Of a stretch of DNA of 64,000 bases, positions 42,061 through 53,789 are shown one piece after another. Under the pieces are notes generated by a model. That model worked only from the letters and a program-made list of their open reading frames with translations. It was not told the DNA's origin and did no database searches. Within the stretch, counting starts at the first letter, position 1. Each line of letters begins with the position of its first letter. The translations under genes were made by a program, and so were the position numbers. This DNA comes from Diabrotica undecimpunctata (taxonomy: Eukaryota > Arthropoda > Insecta > Coleoptera > Chrysomelidae): positions 109,956,731 through 110,020,730 of the forward strand of contig NC_092806.1 of assembly GCF_040954645.1 (NCBI RefSeq), written 5' to 3'.

Positions 42061-43618
42061 AAAATGTTTAGGAACAGGCTGTACCGATGTTCACTACGCG
42101 TTACGTGCGTCTATTTTGCGTCGTTTTACGCTTATTTCGGGGTTCTACCACATTATTTTCAAGACCTCATTATTACTAACTTTGTTCTGCTATTCAGTTG
42201 GTCGCAATTATTTTAAGATCGTTGGTCCATTATGTTGGGGTTATTACTACGCTTGTCTGCCCGTTGTCTCCACTAGAGCAACTTTTTTCAACTTCTTTGT
42301 CCTTGACTTCATCTGTCTTGAATACCCCACCGATCTCCATTTTGGCCTTGTGATACGTGCGATTATGTTCGTACTATATCGCTTTGTCTACAAATATCTC
42401 CATTCCTTACTGTATTTTTTAAGCTTATTCTAAACATTGATCTCTCGTTGATATTCGATATTTTTAGATATTCTAATATTAGTAGGCTTACCCTTTTATA
42501 TTATTATATTAAAGTAACGAATATTATTAGAATTTAAGAATTAAAAAGACAACATTTGGAAATATAATAAGAGTACGAGGCCTATGTCAAAAAGTGATCA
42601 AATCAAATACTGTAGAAGGATAACACGTTATTAAGTAATAAGTTTTAAAATTAATAATATGGTTAAATATTTTTAATAACCTTCTCTTAATCCGTAGCTA
42701 GCTCTAATAGTGTGAATTCAAGCTGTCAACAATTTGTAGATAAAAGTATCGTTCGCCAACGTTATTAGTGTTAACCGAAGTATTATATAGAAAGGTAGTG
42801 AAAAACCCCTAAGTCCAGTGTAAGTTATAATCCAGTATGTCATCTCCGTTCGACGAGCTGCATTATACGGGTTGTGCATTGTACGACCTGACGTGACAAA
42901 TCCTTAGGGACTTTCCTGACTACGGCTTATATTCTTCCTTGTCACTTTCACGGATATACTCTCGTGGATTATTTCTTTTTATAGCTCTTGTCGAAAACTT
43001 TTTGTAGCGAGAACATATAGTCTAGCTGGATGTCTTATAGTTTTATTCTTAATCCAACAAATGTGAAAAGGAACGGGGAAGTTGAAAGGACTTGCAGAAG
43101 ATTTATATGATGCTCTATATAATATATGGACGGGAAAGTTAGTATATAACGTTTTATAAAACACAAAATTCGAAATTTATACAAAGAGAGGAATTATGGA
43201 GAATTTGTTTGAAGACGTATTATGTATATTTATTTTCTTTTATAACAAAAAACACGAAAGTGTTATCTTCAAAATATTTTGCATAAAAAATTAACTAATC
43301 TAACAGTCCTCATTATAGTTACAGTGCGCATTTCTTTCTTCTAGATTTCAGACAAATTTCTCATTTTATCTTGCTTATTTCCAACTCTTTCAAGGCAGGA
43401 CACGTTCATTTCCTACTGGTGAATTATCTGTAGAGATTCTCAGCACTCCTCATTCTTCCATTATGTTAATGTATTCATTTCACTTTTATTTTCTTTTTAA
43501 TACTTCTATTATATCCTTTATTCCTTTTATTTTCTGCAGTCGTTTTTAATTTGGTCCCAATGCTAATGTTATTACTGTAGATGAAATACTTTATGAACGT
43601 TCAGATATGAATAAAAGA
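42061..43618. other. Spacer, no gene recognised
   Basis: A 135-codon open stretch (42026-42433, + strand) has no recognisable domain and partly overlaps the antisense of the LINE tail. The rest is AT-rich. Confidence 0.4.
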
Positions 43619-43944
43619 TACAGTGTGGCCGGAAGAAATCGAAACAGAGACAAGTCATCTTCTTTCACACACACATACGACAAAATTTTTGAAAAACCCA
43701 GCGACAGGTCAATTTTTGTTTAAAGGGGGACATATTTTTCCGGTATTTTCGATTATTTTATTTTCAACCCTAAGCCGGAGTAAGGATTACCCCGATATTT
43801 GTTAATGGCAATGGGGGTCAAATAAGAGATCGTTTGAAAGCCCTTGTAATTCAATATACATTGGTCTTTAAATTTTTAAATTCGGTCCAGTTCTTTATAC
43901 GATATAATTTTTATTAATAAATATTTTAGCTGGTTACTTATTTC

Positions 43945-44345
43945 TTAGTTGACTAAATGGTGAAAATAATGACCTCCGGCGTCCATACAATGATAAAGAT
44001 TTGTTCGAAAAGTTCTTTCACATTCCAAAGTATTTGCGGAGTGATTCGTAGGCATTCGTTGACAATTCGTTGACGTTAACCTTTTAAAGAGACGTTTGGC
44101 AATTCTATAGTTTTTATTTTTTAGGTGGTTCCGCAAAAAATCCAGGAGAGACAAATTTGCTGACCGAGAGGGCCATTCGATGCTGCCTCTCCTTTAAATC
44201 CAATGCCGTGGAAAATTTTGGTCTAAATATTGGCGAACAAGTAAAGGACAATGCTATGGAGCCCCATCCTGTTGAAAAATTAAAATTGCCATTCGCCATT
44301 CAAGTTGCCAGGTAAACTAAAAAGTACATCACAAAAAATACCAGC
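43945..44345 (-). pseudogene. Mariner-like transposase, C-terminal half
   Basis: Minus strand. The upstream part reads TQQPQKLNIWAGIF, then after shifts a degraded FQQDGAP region (FNRMGLHS), then the SLLDFLRNHLKNKNYRIAKR block at 44100, ending TNLYHCMDAGGHYFHHLVN at 43954. The order matches the better preserved transposase at 50642-51709. Its N-terminal half lies at 45806-46170, beyond the inserted element. Confidence 0.75.
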
Positions 44346-44378
44346 CCATATATTTAATTTTTGCGGTTGCTGTGTATA

Positions 44379-45803
44379 TGTTACGGGTAATGCCCGAAAT
44401 TGGACAATCTTAGCATTGTACGGAAAATATCGTCCACTCCTAGCATTGTACCCCTTTACTGTACATTCTCCGAAATATACATAATAGTCGAACTTTGTAT
44501 AAAAAAATTGCTGTACAATGTTCGAATTTTAATTATTAAATTATTTTAAATTATCATACCTACATATCTCTTAAAAATCTGAAATGTTTCACTAACATTA
44601 TCTCTCTATTGTAGAACAATTTCTTCCTATTTATATTTTAGTTTGACACAGTATTTTATCACATTGTCGATTCGAAAAAGAACGACTCTATATATAAATA
44701 CAATTAACAATAAATGTTCGAATCATTTTTAGTTTGGATCATTTCGGACATCGTGCAGTTTGGGGTACAGTGCTAAAGTTGAGTTAACCGAAGAAATTGA
44801 GATTCGTCGAGGTGTGCGTCAGGGTTGTGTGCTTTCTCCACTATTATTCAATATATATAGCGAAACAATATGTCAGGAAGCGCTCCTAGAGCAAAACATT
44901 GGTATGAACATTAACGGAGAGTTAATTAACAATATACGATACGCTGATGACACGCTAATAGTAACAGATAACCTAGCAAATTTACAGTTTTTGATGGAAA
45001 ACATAAACACCCATACCAATAAGTATGGTATAAAACTGAACATCAAAAAGACTAAATTCATGATTGTAACAAGGAAGCTATACACCAATGTGAATTTAGC
45101 CATAAATAATCAGCCAGTTGAAAGAGTTACGTCCTACAAATATTTAGGGGTTAGCTTCACTGATACTAATGACCAGACAAGAGAAATCAAGAGGCGAATA
45201 GAGATGGCGAGACAAGCGTTTGTCAAAATGAAAAAGTTCCTATGCAGCCGGGATATAAATATAAACTTAAGAACGAGAATGTTAAGGTGCTATGTTTTCT
45301 CCGTTCTGCTGTACGGCATGGAAGCCTGGACACTGAAAAAGATAAACATCAAAAACATTGAGGCATTCGAGATATGGTGTTACAGGAGAATGTGGAAAAT
45401 ACCATGGACAGAAAGAGTAACAAAGCAAGATGTTCTGCTGAAGATGGGGAAGGAATGCGAAGTCATGAAAACCATACAAATGAAAAAACTGGAATATCTG
45501 GGACACATAATGAGAGGAGAAAAATACTCTCTTCTTAGACTCATAATCCAAGGAAAAATCTCGGGAAAGAGAAATGTGGGACGTAGGAGGATTTCCTGGT
45601 TGCGAAATTTAATTGAGTGGTATGGGTGCAGTTCAATACAGTTGTTCAGAGCTGCAGCCAACAAAGTAAAGATTGCTGTGATGGTAGCCAACCTCCGATA
45701 GGAGACGGTACTGCAAAAAGAAGAAGCTAAAAATGGACAATAATTTCATTTCCGTACAAAGCCAGGATTATCCAATTTCGGGCTTTGGTCGTAGCTCGTA
45801 ACA
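44379..45803. mobile_element. TA-flanked inverted-repeat element inside the transposase (1425 bp with LINE)
   Basis: Ends are TGTTACGGGTAATGCCCGAA (44379) and, inverted from 45803, TGTTACGAGCTACGACCAAA followed by GCCCGAAATTGG; both share GCCCGAAATTGGA(C/T)AATC and TTGTACGGAAA after an indel. TA lies just outside both ends. Joining the flanks brings the two transposase halves together (EVH then TQQPQKL). It contains a family A LINE fragment; without it the element would be about 450 bp, a non-autonomous MITE-like insertion. Confidence 0.75.
44760..45730 (+). pseudogene. Family A LINE, RT to 3' end, 313 open codons
   Basis: The longest open family A copy, uninterrupted to 45701. It starts at RT motif B: EIRRGVRQGCVLSPLLFNIY. 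Motif C is intact as NNIRYADDTLIV, followed by YGIKLNIKKTKFMIV and YKYLGVSF. The C-terminus has MLRCYVFSVLLYGMEAWTLK, RRMWKIPWTERVTKQDVLLK, YLGHIMRGEKYSLLRLIIQG and WLRNLIEWYGCSSIQLFRAA, ending VMVANLR. The stop lies in the CTCC-GATA-GGAG hairpin (45693-45704), followed by AAAAAGAAGAAG. Motifs before B are missing, so it is 5' truncated. Confidence 0.82.
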
Positions 45804-45805
45804 TA

Positions 45806-46170
45806 TGCACCTCGTAGAAAATGCTGGGGTTTTAATCAGACCAATAACGGCAAGTATGATGATTTACAGACCATTTATGAAAAATGTTCATTCATCGGAG
45901 AAAAAAATATTAAAGCGAAACTGTGGATTGGTCACTGCTAATCCATTGATTATTTCACGAAACTGTAAATGGCACGGCGGTCATAATCACCCCCATTAAG
46001 TTCTTACACTAAAATACTTTATATGGATGGAATTTGTTTTTCTTTAAAATGGCTTGGACACTAGTTCCGTTGACTTCAGATATATCTGCTACTTGCTTCG
46101 TACTTAACACGGAATCTAGGTGAACAGGTTGTAATACTACAATTTCACCAGGTTCACAGGCCCTTCAGTT
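45806..46170 (-). pseudogene. Mariner-like transposase, N-terminal half
   Basis: Minus strand. Reading with shifts gives LSTKQVADISEVNGTSVQAI (helix-turn-helix), LKKNKFHPYKV, QELNGGDYDRRA and, near the break, CRYWSD and NPSIFYEVH. HPYK, QE.N..D..R and CRYW.. match 50960-51150 in the related element. It continues at 44345 once the inserted element is removed. Confidence 0.7.
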
Positions 46171-46709
46171 TCTCGTTTTTATTACCTACTTTTCCAGCTT
46201 CCTGACAATTCCAAAACATACTTCCGGCTGTCATATTTATCTTGATGTCATTCATTAAATTGCTGTGCTGCCATATTGGCACATTTATGGTTCAAGCGCT
46301 ATGTACCCTTTCCTGAATGGAATAAATCATCAGAGGCGCACCCAGGAGGGTTTGGGGGTTAACCCCTCCCCCCAGGACCCTATTCCGACAGTGTTACTCA
46401 CACATTTTGAGGACTCAAAATGGAGGTAACATCAGAAAAAAAATTTCCCCAGAGGCTGTTAATCAGTACTGTTAATCATGGTAATAAATTTTAAAAGACT
46501 ACAAATTAATGCTTATAACTGATATTCACAAAAGAATCCTTTAATTTCATATTCACTATGTGTTTATATATCATATCATTATTTATTCTACTTAGTGTGA
46601 CAAATGTGACAAAAAAAACGCAAAAGCTGGGCGAAGAAATAAATTAAAATCTAAACCATTGGAGTACTAAATTAATTAATTTAGCAAATAAGTACAATTT
46701 AAAGTTTAC
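46171..46709. other. Transposon interior, noncoding
   Basis: Left over between the transposase start and the family G LINE. Contains GGGGGTTAACCCC near 46352 (short palindrome) next to GAGGCGCACCCAGGAGGG. No gene is seen. Confidence 0.4.
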
Positions 46710-46723
46710 AAGTCATTTAAATA

Positions 46724-48180
46724 GCCGAAGTGATAAAGGAAGACAATATAATCAATGAAGGCGAAGAAAACACAGAGCCAGAGCAAATAAGTAGAGAAGA
46801 AGTAATAGAAGGATTATCAAATACAAAAATAGGCAAGGCAGGTGGAGATGATGAAATTGAACCGAAAATGGTAAAATACATGGGAGAAGAAGGAATAAAC
46901 TGGCCATGGAAAATATATAAAGAGGCGTGGGAAAAACAAACAATCCCTAAAGACTGGCAGAACAATATCATCGTGCCAATATAAAAAAAGAGGAGAACAT
47001 GTAAACTGCGACAACTATAGAGCAATATGTCTGTCATCGGTATGCTTTAAAATATATACGAAAATAATAGAGAAGAGACTGAGACAAGAAGTAGAAATGG
47101 TATTGGGAGAAGAACAAATGGCATTTAGACCGGAAAGACAGACAAATGACAACATATATATCATTAGAAACCTAATAGAAAAAAGGATATATACGGGGGA
47201 AAAACTAGTATTAGTATTCATAGACCTAAGAGCAGCATTTGACGCGATACAAAGACATATTATAGGAAAATGCTTGAGGAAAATAAACGTACCTAATGCA
47301 TTGATAAAAATTATAGAAAGTACTTACAAAGAGGTAAAAGGAAGGGTACAAATAACAGGGGAAAGATCGGAAGCATTTAATTGGAAGAGAGGTATTAAAC
47401 AAGGAGATAGTCTCAGCCCTTTGCTATTCATAATTGTAATGAACGAATTGATAAGAAACACTAGAGTCAGAACTAATCAACTACAGACAATAATAGGTTA
47501 CCGCAGATTACAACCGGTAACAATAGAGTCCTTAATGTATGCAGACGACATAGTACTAATGCAGATTCCGAGAATAAAATGCAGAAATTAATGGATATAT
47601 GGGTAGAACAAATGGAAGAACTTAAAATGGAGATAAACGAGGAAAAAAGTAAGATAATGATAATCAGCGGCAAAGGAGATAAGGAAGATAATCAAATAAA
47701 GATAAAATGTAAAAACTCCCGGGAAATAACAAATAGAGCAAAGAAATCAAACAAGTTATATTATGCGTTAGCCCCATTAATGGGAAAAAGAGAACTTGCA
47801 CGAGCAACAAGAATAAAAATATATAACACAATAGTGATACCTAATGTGCTCTATGCAAGTGAAACTGGACAATTTTGGAAAAACATAAGAGCAGGATAAA
47901 CGTAATGGAGATGAGACATCTAAGAAGGATAGTTGGAAAGACAAAATGGGATAGATTAAGCAACGAGACTATTAGACACGAGAACAAGAAAAATTTATTA
48001 AGCAAAAAACATCGGAAAAAGAAAAAGAGGCAGACCAAGAAAAAAATTAATACAGCAAGTAGTAGAGGCGGGAAAACTTAAACAAAAATCACTCGAGGAA
48101 TTGAAAATAATGGCAGGAAACAGAAAAGAATGGAAGAGGTGGGTAAATGGAAATTAAAATAGCTAGCCCAAATCCGACAC
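46724..48180 (+). pseudogene. Family G LINE reverse transcriptase, frameshifted
   Basis: Lead-in AEVIKEDNIINEGEENTEPE, then REEVIEGLSNTKIGKAGGDD and WEKQTIPKDWQNNIIVPI. After a one-base shift at about 46982 comes the YRAICLSS block, and an open stretch 47097-47591 with EEQMAFRPERQTNDNIYIIR, LVFIDLRAAFDAIQRHIIGK (motif A), GIKQGDSLSPLLFIIVMNEL (motif B) and SLMYADDIVLM (motif C, intact). A second shift near 47577 moves to KLMDIWVEQMEELKMEINEE and KSKIMIISGKGDKE, and the C-terminal part near 47900 reads MEMRHLRRIVGKTKWDRLSN. Few lesions, so fairly recent. Confidence 0.82.
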
Positions 48181-48218
48181 CCTGATAGGGTAAAAGGAAG
48201 GGGAGAAAGAAAGAAAGA
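46724..48218 (+). mobile_element. Family G LINE, 5' truncated, with target duplication
   Basis: Flanked by AAGTCATTTAAATA at 46710-46723 and 48219-48232; since the LINE tail itself ends in A, the true duplication may be the 12-bp GTCATTTAAATA. The 3' tail is (GAAA)n at 48204-48220. It is inserted at the inner edge of the right inverted repeat of the mariner-like element. Confidence 0.85.
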
Positions 48219-48477
48219 AAGTCATTTAAATAAATAAAATAAAGTATTTGCAAGGGCTTTAAAACTGTAACTTATTTTACCCCCATAGCCATTAAAAAAT
48301 GTTGGTGTGATCTTACCCTTGCTTGGCTTAGCTTGATAAGAGGTGAAAGTAAAATAATGGAAAATACCGGAAATATATGACTCCTTTTAATAACAAATTG
48401 ACCTGTCGCTGGGTTTTTCAAAAATGTTGTAGTAGTTCCTGACAATGCCTGTTTCGTTTTCGTCGGACCACCCTGTA

Positions 48478-50022
48478 TAATAAAGAACTAGGCCAAAAAT
48501 ACAATAGAAAAATAAAGGAATTCCACTTTAGTTTCTTATCTACTTTCTTTAATAATATGTAATTAAAAACTAAGAGTTGAGTGATCATTAAATTTATTGA
48601 GAGTTTTTTTTAAACCGACAACGCAAATTTCAGATCAGTCAGCCGCTCATCGTATTTATTGTTTCCAACTAAAATAATACTCTATTTTTAACACTAGTGT
48701 TCTTTGAAAAATGAATTAATTATCAACGAAACCATCGTTTGTCATACACAAAGTCAACAAGGACATTTTTTATTCCGTTTTATTGTCCACACATTTAGTT
48801 ATTGTTCACATAACAATAGTTGACTTGTAGCCAAAACTTATTTTTTGTATTGGCTTCTGTTTTTCACACAGTGTTTTGCACATCTGGCAGGCAGATGTTG
48901 GCGTTAAAAAAATCAGGGAATTTGAATCGATTCCGATTATTTTTTTTTTAATTATTTTCCTGTGATCGGAGTTCATCGGAATAGAATTAATAAAATTTGT
49001 GTAACATTGTTGTCCTTTATGTCTTGTTAAAAAATCGTTAACCACATTTGAGGTGATAAGGTTCATTCTTAATGATAATTTTTTACTTTTCTCACATTCG
49101 TTGATTGATCTCCTTGGTAGGTAAATATATTCCTAGTAATTAGTACGGCTTAAATACTTTTTTTATGATGAAAGATGGTACATCCTTTCCTCTTGGGGCA
49201 GCCGTAATGACTCCAATGAGGTTAGTAAATGGTCTCTCTATATCTAAGAAAGCATGCCACCTTTTTTGACAAGATTTTAAGTTTTTTAACCAGACAATCC
49301 AAGACATCTAGATTTATGAAAAGACACTGCGGCCCGTTAAAACCTATACTGCAAAGACAACACCCGATACCAAAAACTAAGAAGATTGATGAAACTTAAT
49401 GTAACACGATCATATAGACATCACAGGCAAAACACTATGGGGTAGATAGAGTGATAGATATCTCAGGCAAATATGTGACAAAAAGAAGATAAACACGGCT
49501 AGACAGAAAAAAGAGCAGAAAAGTCACAAAAGGAGAATAGGAGAACACATACTAGTAAAAATGGCAAGAAATAAATCACCAAATGCACCAATCACCCCTA
49601 GCAAGTAAATATGTAGAAAAAAAAACAACAACAAAATATATTCAGTTAAACATTAAAAAAACAATTTTTGAGTCAAGAGAGTCAAATTAAAAAAAATGAT
49701 ACAGTAGGCTGTACAGTAGACTAGTGCGAAGTTTCGTACCATGTTTTCTGTATTTTTTAAATTTAAATAATATTTTTAAAATTAAATAGATAAAGTAACT
49801 TTATTATTTATTTTATTATTTATATTTTAAACAAATTATATTATATTAAAATATTTCAATAAATTATTATGTTTTCTCCTAACGCCATCTACTAACGTAT
49901 TAACAAATCATACGTTGTTTACTTCTGACAGACGTGTCAAATTCAGTGGATATATTAAATTAATAATAAAATATAAATAAATATCATTTGATAGTAAATT
50001 TATTTATTTGATTTAATTATTA
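48478..50022. other. AT-rich spacer, no gene recognised
   Basis: Near 49170-49270 the minus strand may hold a very short RT motif A remnant (FLDIERPF), too weak to call. No other structure is seen. Confidence 0.4.
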
Positions 50023-50024
50023 TA

Positions 50025-52221
50025 CAGTGAACGGCTAAATTATGGAATATTATCATTATGTCGAGAACCGTCGAGTTATGAGGGAAATCCCGAAACAGGT
50101 CGATTTTTGATATAAAATACCCATCTTATTACGTACATGGAGTAGAGATGACGTCACCGGTGTGAGTGTAGTGACATAACCGTTAATTTTTTTAAATAGA
50201 AATTGGTATAATGCGACACCTCATTTGAAGGAGAATTTAATTCTCTATTAACCGACATTAGATTTTTAACTAAAATATTTTTTTAAGGGTACAAAAACAA
50301 TTTTTTTTTTTAATTTAAATTCAACTAAATTACAACTAATGATTTAATTCATAATGTACATTAAAGTAACCAAATTATGCATAACAATTATTTTAAATTA
50401 AATGTTCGAAATGCCATCCATCGGTTCCTGCCATGACTTTCTGAAGTAAATACTTAAAAAAGCAAGTAAAAATAATAATAGACCCAAAAATTATCTCATA
50501 AACACTGAAACTTTTTGTCAAAAGTTAATTCAAGCAAGTGATAGTGGCATAGTTACTGTAATAGTTATTGACGTTAATGTTTTCATTTTGTGAACTGTCA
50601 TCAGTTGTCAATTGTAATTTTTTACTTTTGAATACTAAATTATGGCTCGCCTAAATGAAACACAACGCATAGAAATATTAATTCTCATCGGATGCGGAGA
50701 TAAAAAAGAACACAGAACGGGGTATGTAATTTATTTAACGCAAAATATCCAGACAGACCATCAACAGTAAGTAAAATAGTCCAAAAATTTGGAGAAACTG
50801 GGCACCTTAAACATATTCCAAACGCTGGGCGTCCTAAAAGTGAAGACAATGTGAAACTTGATATTTTATTAAATGTACATGACAATCCTCACAGTAGTTC
50901 AACACAAATGGGTGAATATGCTGGAGTTTTCCAACGATCGGTATTACGTATTTTCAAAAAAGAAAAATACCATCCCTACAAAATTCAACTACATCAGGAA
51001 ATAAACGACGACGATTCCGATCGCTGGCTTCAATTTTCTGAAATTATGTAGGATTTGTATCCGCAATCAATATTTCATCAATCAAATCCTTTTTTCCGAT
51101 GAAGCCACATTTTTTATACATGGTACCGTGAATGGTCAAAATTGCAGATATTGGAGTCAAGAAAAGACACATTGGATGACTGAGTCACACAAGCAATATC
51201 CTCAGAAACTAAATGTATGGGCAGGGATCATTAATGACAGAATCATTGGCCCTTTTTTGAAGAAAATCTAACAAGAGAACGTTATTTACCTTTTTTGAGA
51301 AATCTACTTATACCTGTCCTTCCTAACATGTATCCAAATGCCAATAATCCAAATTTACCTAGTGAAAATATCTGGTTTCAACAAGATGGAGCCCCTTCGC
51401 ATTACGCACGTGAAGTAGGTCAATTTTTAAATCATTGCTTTCCCAGGAGGTGGATCGGAAGACGAGGTTTTATAGAGTGGCCAGCAAGGTCGCCAGATCT
51501 AACACCTCTAGACTTTTTTCCTGTGGGGTTACATAAAATCAAAAGTTTATGTCAATAGACCCCAAAACTTACAGGATTTGAAAGATAGAATTAGGCATGA
51601 AATAAGTCTAATTACTCCAGAAGTCATCCGCAATGTACTTGATGAATGTGTCCGTAGATTCGCATATTGTCAAGAAACCGATGGATGGCATTTCGAACAT
51701 TTAACTTAAAATAATTATTATGCATAATTTGGTTACTTTAAAGTAGGAACATTATTAATTAAATCATTAGTTGTAATTTAGTTGAATTTAAATTAAAAAA
51801 AAATTGTTTTTCCCTTAAAAAATATTTTAGTTAAAAATGTTTTGTCGCTAAATAGAGAATTCTCGTTTAAATGAGGTATGCATTTATTGAAACACACAAA
51901 AAACCGCTTTTCATGTTATACTCGTACTACTTCAATATACAAGATCACTTATTCAACTCCTACATACATTTTCTATCATATTGTTCAAACAACAATAGCT
52001 GACTGTTAGCCAACACTGTGTTTTTTAAATCTTAATACATTACACATTGTTTCGCAAAATTTCTACTCGAGATTCGAGACCACATCTGGCAAGCATATGC
52101 TCAAGATGAGACGGACGCACACTCGTAACTTACTTCCAAAACAGTCATCAAATCTGAACTACTTTTAACTGTTAACAGAATAAAGTTACCATCTAATATT
52201 AAGTAGATAGTCTGTTCACTG
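50025..52221 (+). mobile_element. Mariner-like element with long inverted repeats (2197 bp)
   Basis: Flanked by TA (50023-50024, 52222-52223). The outer ends are CAGTGAACGGCTAA and, inverted, CAGTGAACAGACTA. Further in, long inverted repeats are obvious: AACTAAAATATTTTTTTAAG, AAATTCAACTAAATTACAAC and TTCGAAATGCCATCCATCGG at 50268-50426, all inverted at 51675-51835. The right copy of the last motif falls inside the transposase 3' end. One transposase gene lies between, in + orientation. Same group as the element at 43621-48475. Confidence 0.87.
50642..51709 (+). pseudogene. Mariner-like transposase, DD41D-like, lightly broken
   Basis: Starts ATG at 50642 (MARLNETQRIEILILIGCGD) and stops at 51707-51709. 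Reading across 3-5 shifts gives NLFNAKYPDRPSTVSKIVQK and HIPNAGRP (helix-turn-helix), RIFKKEKYHPYKIQLHQEIN, the first catalytic Asp in LFSDEATFF, NGQNCRYWSQEKTHW, QYPQKLNVWAGIINDRIIGP, the second Asp in IWFQQDGAPSHYAREVG and the third in WPARSPDLTPLDFF. Counting from QQD to PLD leaves 41 residues, the spacing of the DD41D (rosa-like) group rather than the DD34D of true mariners. The stop follows WHFEHLT. Lesions are few, so loss of function was recent. Confidence 0.85.
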
Positions 52222-52223
52222 TA

Positions 52224-52640
52224 TACAAGCATCAGGATGTGATTGTTTAAATATCTGCCGCCAAAAATCGATTAAAACGATCCAGTATTTGTGGCCTGCG
52301 CCTGCTTTAATGATTTAAAACAGATCTCCAAGCACAGTGTTCTATTGTATTGTTTCTTGTCACTTCCTTACAGTGATTCACAAAATGTTGGCTGGTGACT
52401 CAAGAAGCGGATGTTTTCGAATATTTTATTGTGTAAGAATTTTAATTGAGATTTACTGCTGATTGAAGAAAATAAAAAGTTTTTTCCAGGTCGGAATGTT
52501 ATTAGAAGATATTTTAAAATAAAATAACAAAAAAAATTATTCCTTTTATTTTAATTTTTCCAATATAATTTTAATTTGCTGTAAAAAATTCATAAATGTC
52601 AGTTTCCACATGTTTTGTACTTTGTACGAAATTTGTACGG
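52224..52640. other. Spacer, no gene seen
   Basis: AT-rich sequence right of the mariner-like element. Confidence 0.4.
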
Positions 52641-53030
52641 TACTTTTAGCCCAATCCGTAAAAAAATGGTGGCATTCGAAATGTAGGCGTATTCTTAAAA
52701 ATCCTTGTACTGCAAAAGTCTCAAACGAAGAAGTGTTAAGACGAATGGACATAACAGAAAGCTTATGAACAACATTAAAATAAGAAAAATATCGTATCTG
52801 GCCACATACTTCGAAATGATAAATATTCCCTTCTACACGTCATCATGCAAGGAAGAGTAGAGGGAAGAAAAGGTTTGGAAAGAAAGAAGAAATCTTGGCT
52901 GAGGAATATTAGAGATTGTACTAACCTCAGTGTTGAACAGATATTTCACGTTACAAAAGATAGGGAAGCGTTTAAAGAAGTGATCGCCAACCTTCTTTAG
53001 AAGGTGGCGAAGAATGAGTAGAAGTAATTG
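52640..53030 (+). pseudogene. Family A LINE, C-terminal tail, decayed
   Basis: With shifts it reads RILKNPCTAKVSNEEVLRRM and, further on, the equivalents of YLGH, QGRVEG.K and WLRNIRD at 52790-52920, ending at the ANL position. It is closest in layout to 16919-17437. The 3' hairpin is the best of all copies: CGCCA-A-CCTTCT-TT-AGAAGG-TGGCG at 52985-53009. Confidence 0.65.
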
Positions 53031-53044
53031 ATTTTTCTTGTTTT

Positions 53045-53510
53045 GTTAGCGTTTTGAATGCTATTGATTTCAATTATCAGAAAAAACAGAGTCCGAAAGC
53101 CTCGATTCTTTTTAAGTTACATGTTTGTAACGTCCATATGTCAGCTTTATGTAATCACGTTACCATTTATTGCCAATATTTGTTCCATAATGTTTTTATT
53201 CATAAGTATTGATGGTAATTTTTCATGTCTTACTCTATCGAAAGCTGTTTAGTAGTCGAATAAAGCACAAGTGTGAGTCAACTTTTACATCACGACATCG
53301 ATGGATCAGTATGTTTACCTCCTTCTCGAGTTCTCATTATATTTCGGATCCTGAACTGCGTCTCACTAATCATCTCTTGTAACTTTTCATAAATTCTCTT
53401 ATGTATCACTTAAAGTATTTAAAGAGAGACTGCTGAGGATCAGTGTTCGATAGTCAGAGCAATCTTTTACTGATTGTTTTTTAGATAGTTATAATCACCG
53501 ACTTCAGCTC
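53045..53510 (-). pseudogene. LINE RT N-terminal fragment (family A-like)
   Basis: Minus strand. Reads EKLQEMISETQFRIRNIMRT (RT motif 2 as ..ISETQFGFR..), a decayed motif A region with YSTTKQLS (for YSKAFDRV), then ILAINGNVIT and KKNRGFRTLFFLIIEI near motif B. Numerous stops. Confidence 0.5.
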
Positions 53511-53789
53511 CTCTTGCGGTAATCAAGGCTTAAATACACTTGTCATGCAGCGTTACGATTATACTACGGTCCGATATTGCTCCAAAAAACTGGTGGGGCG
53601 GGATTGTAAAAGAACGAGCACACATGTCATACTCGCTTCCTAGTCCTTTCCGATTTTACATTAGTCTATCTTGATCTATTAGTAGATCGTGGAAGGTACT
53701 CTGCTTACATTTCAATAATCGTGATTTAGCTATTGTGGCTATCTGTTTCGACGAGGAAGATCTAATTACAAAAAAAAATCGTTGATAAA

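Larger units (their letters stand above)
43621..48475 (-). mobile_element. Mariner-like element with ~240-bp inverted repeats, holding nested insertions (4855 bp)
   Basis: Flanked by TA at 43619-43620 and 48476-48477. The ends read CAGTGTGGCCGGAAGAAA and (inverse of the right end) CAGGGTGGTCCGACGAAA. The inverted repeats stay alignable to about 43858 and 48233, sharing AAAACCCAGCGACAGGTCAA, TTTCCGGTATTTTC and AAAGCCCTTG. The transposase is on the minus strand, split by an insertion (44379-45803); a LINE (46724-48218) lies near the right inverted repeat. Without these the element would be about 1.9 kb, close to its relative at 50025-52221. Confidence 0.85.

Noticed and set aside
42026..42433. 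135-codon plus-strand frame with hydrophobic stretches
   Set aside because: No recognisable domain; overlaps antisense LINE sequence and is T-rich, which mimics membrane segments.
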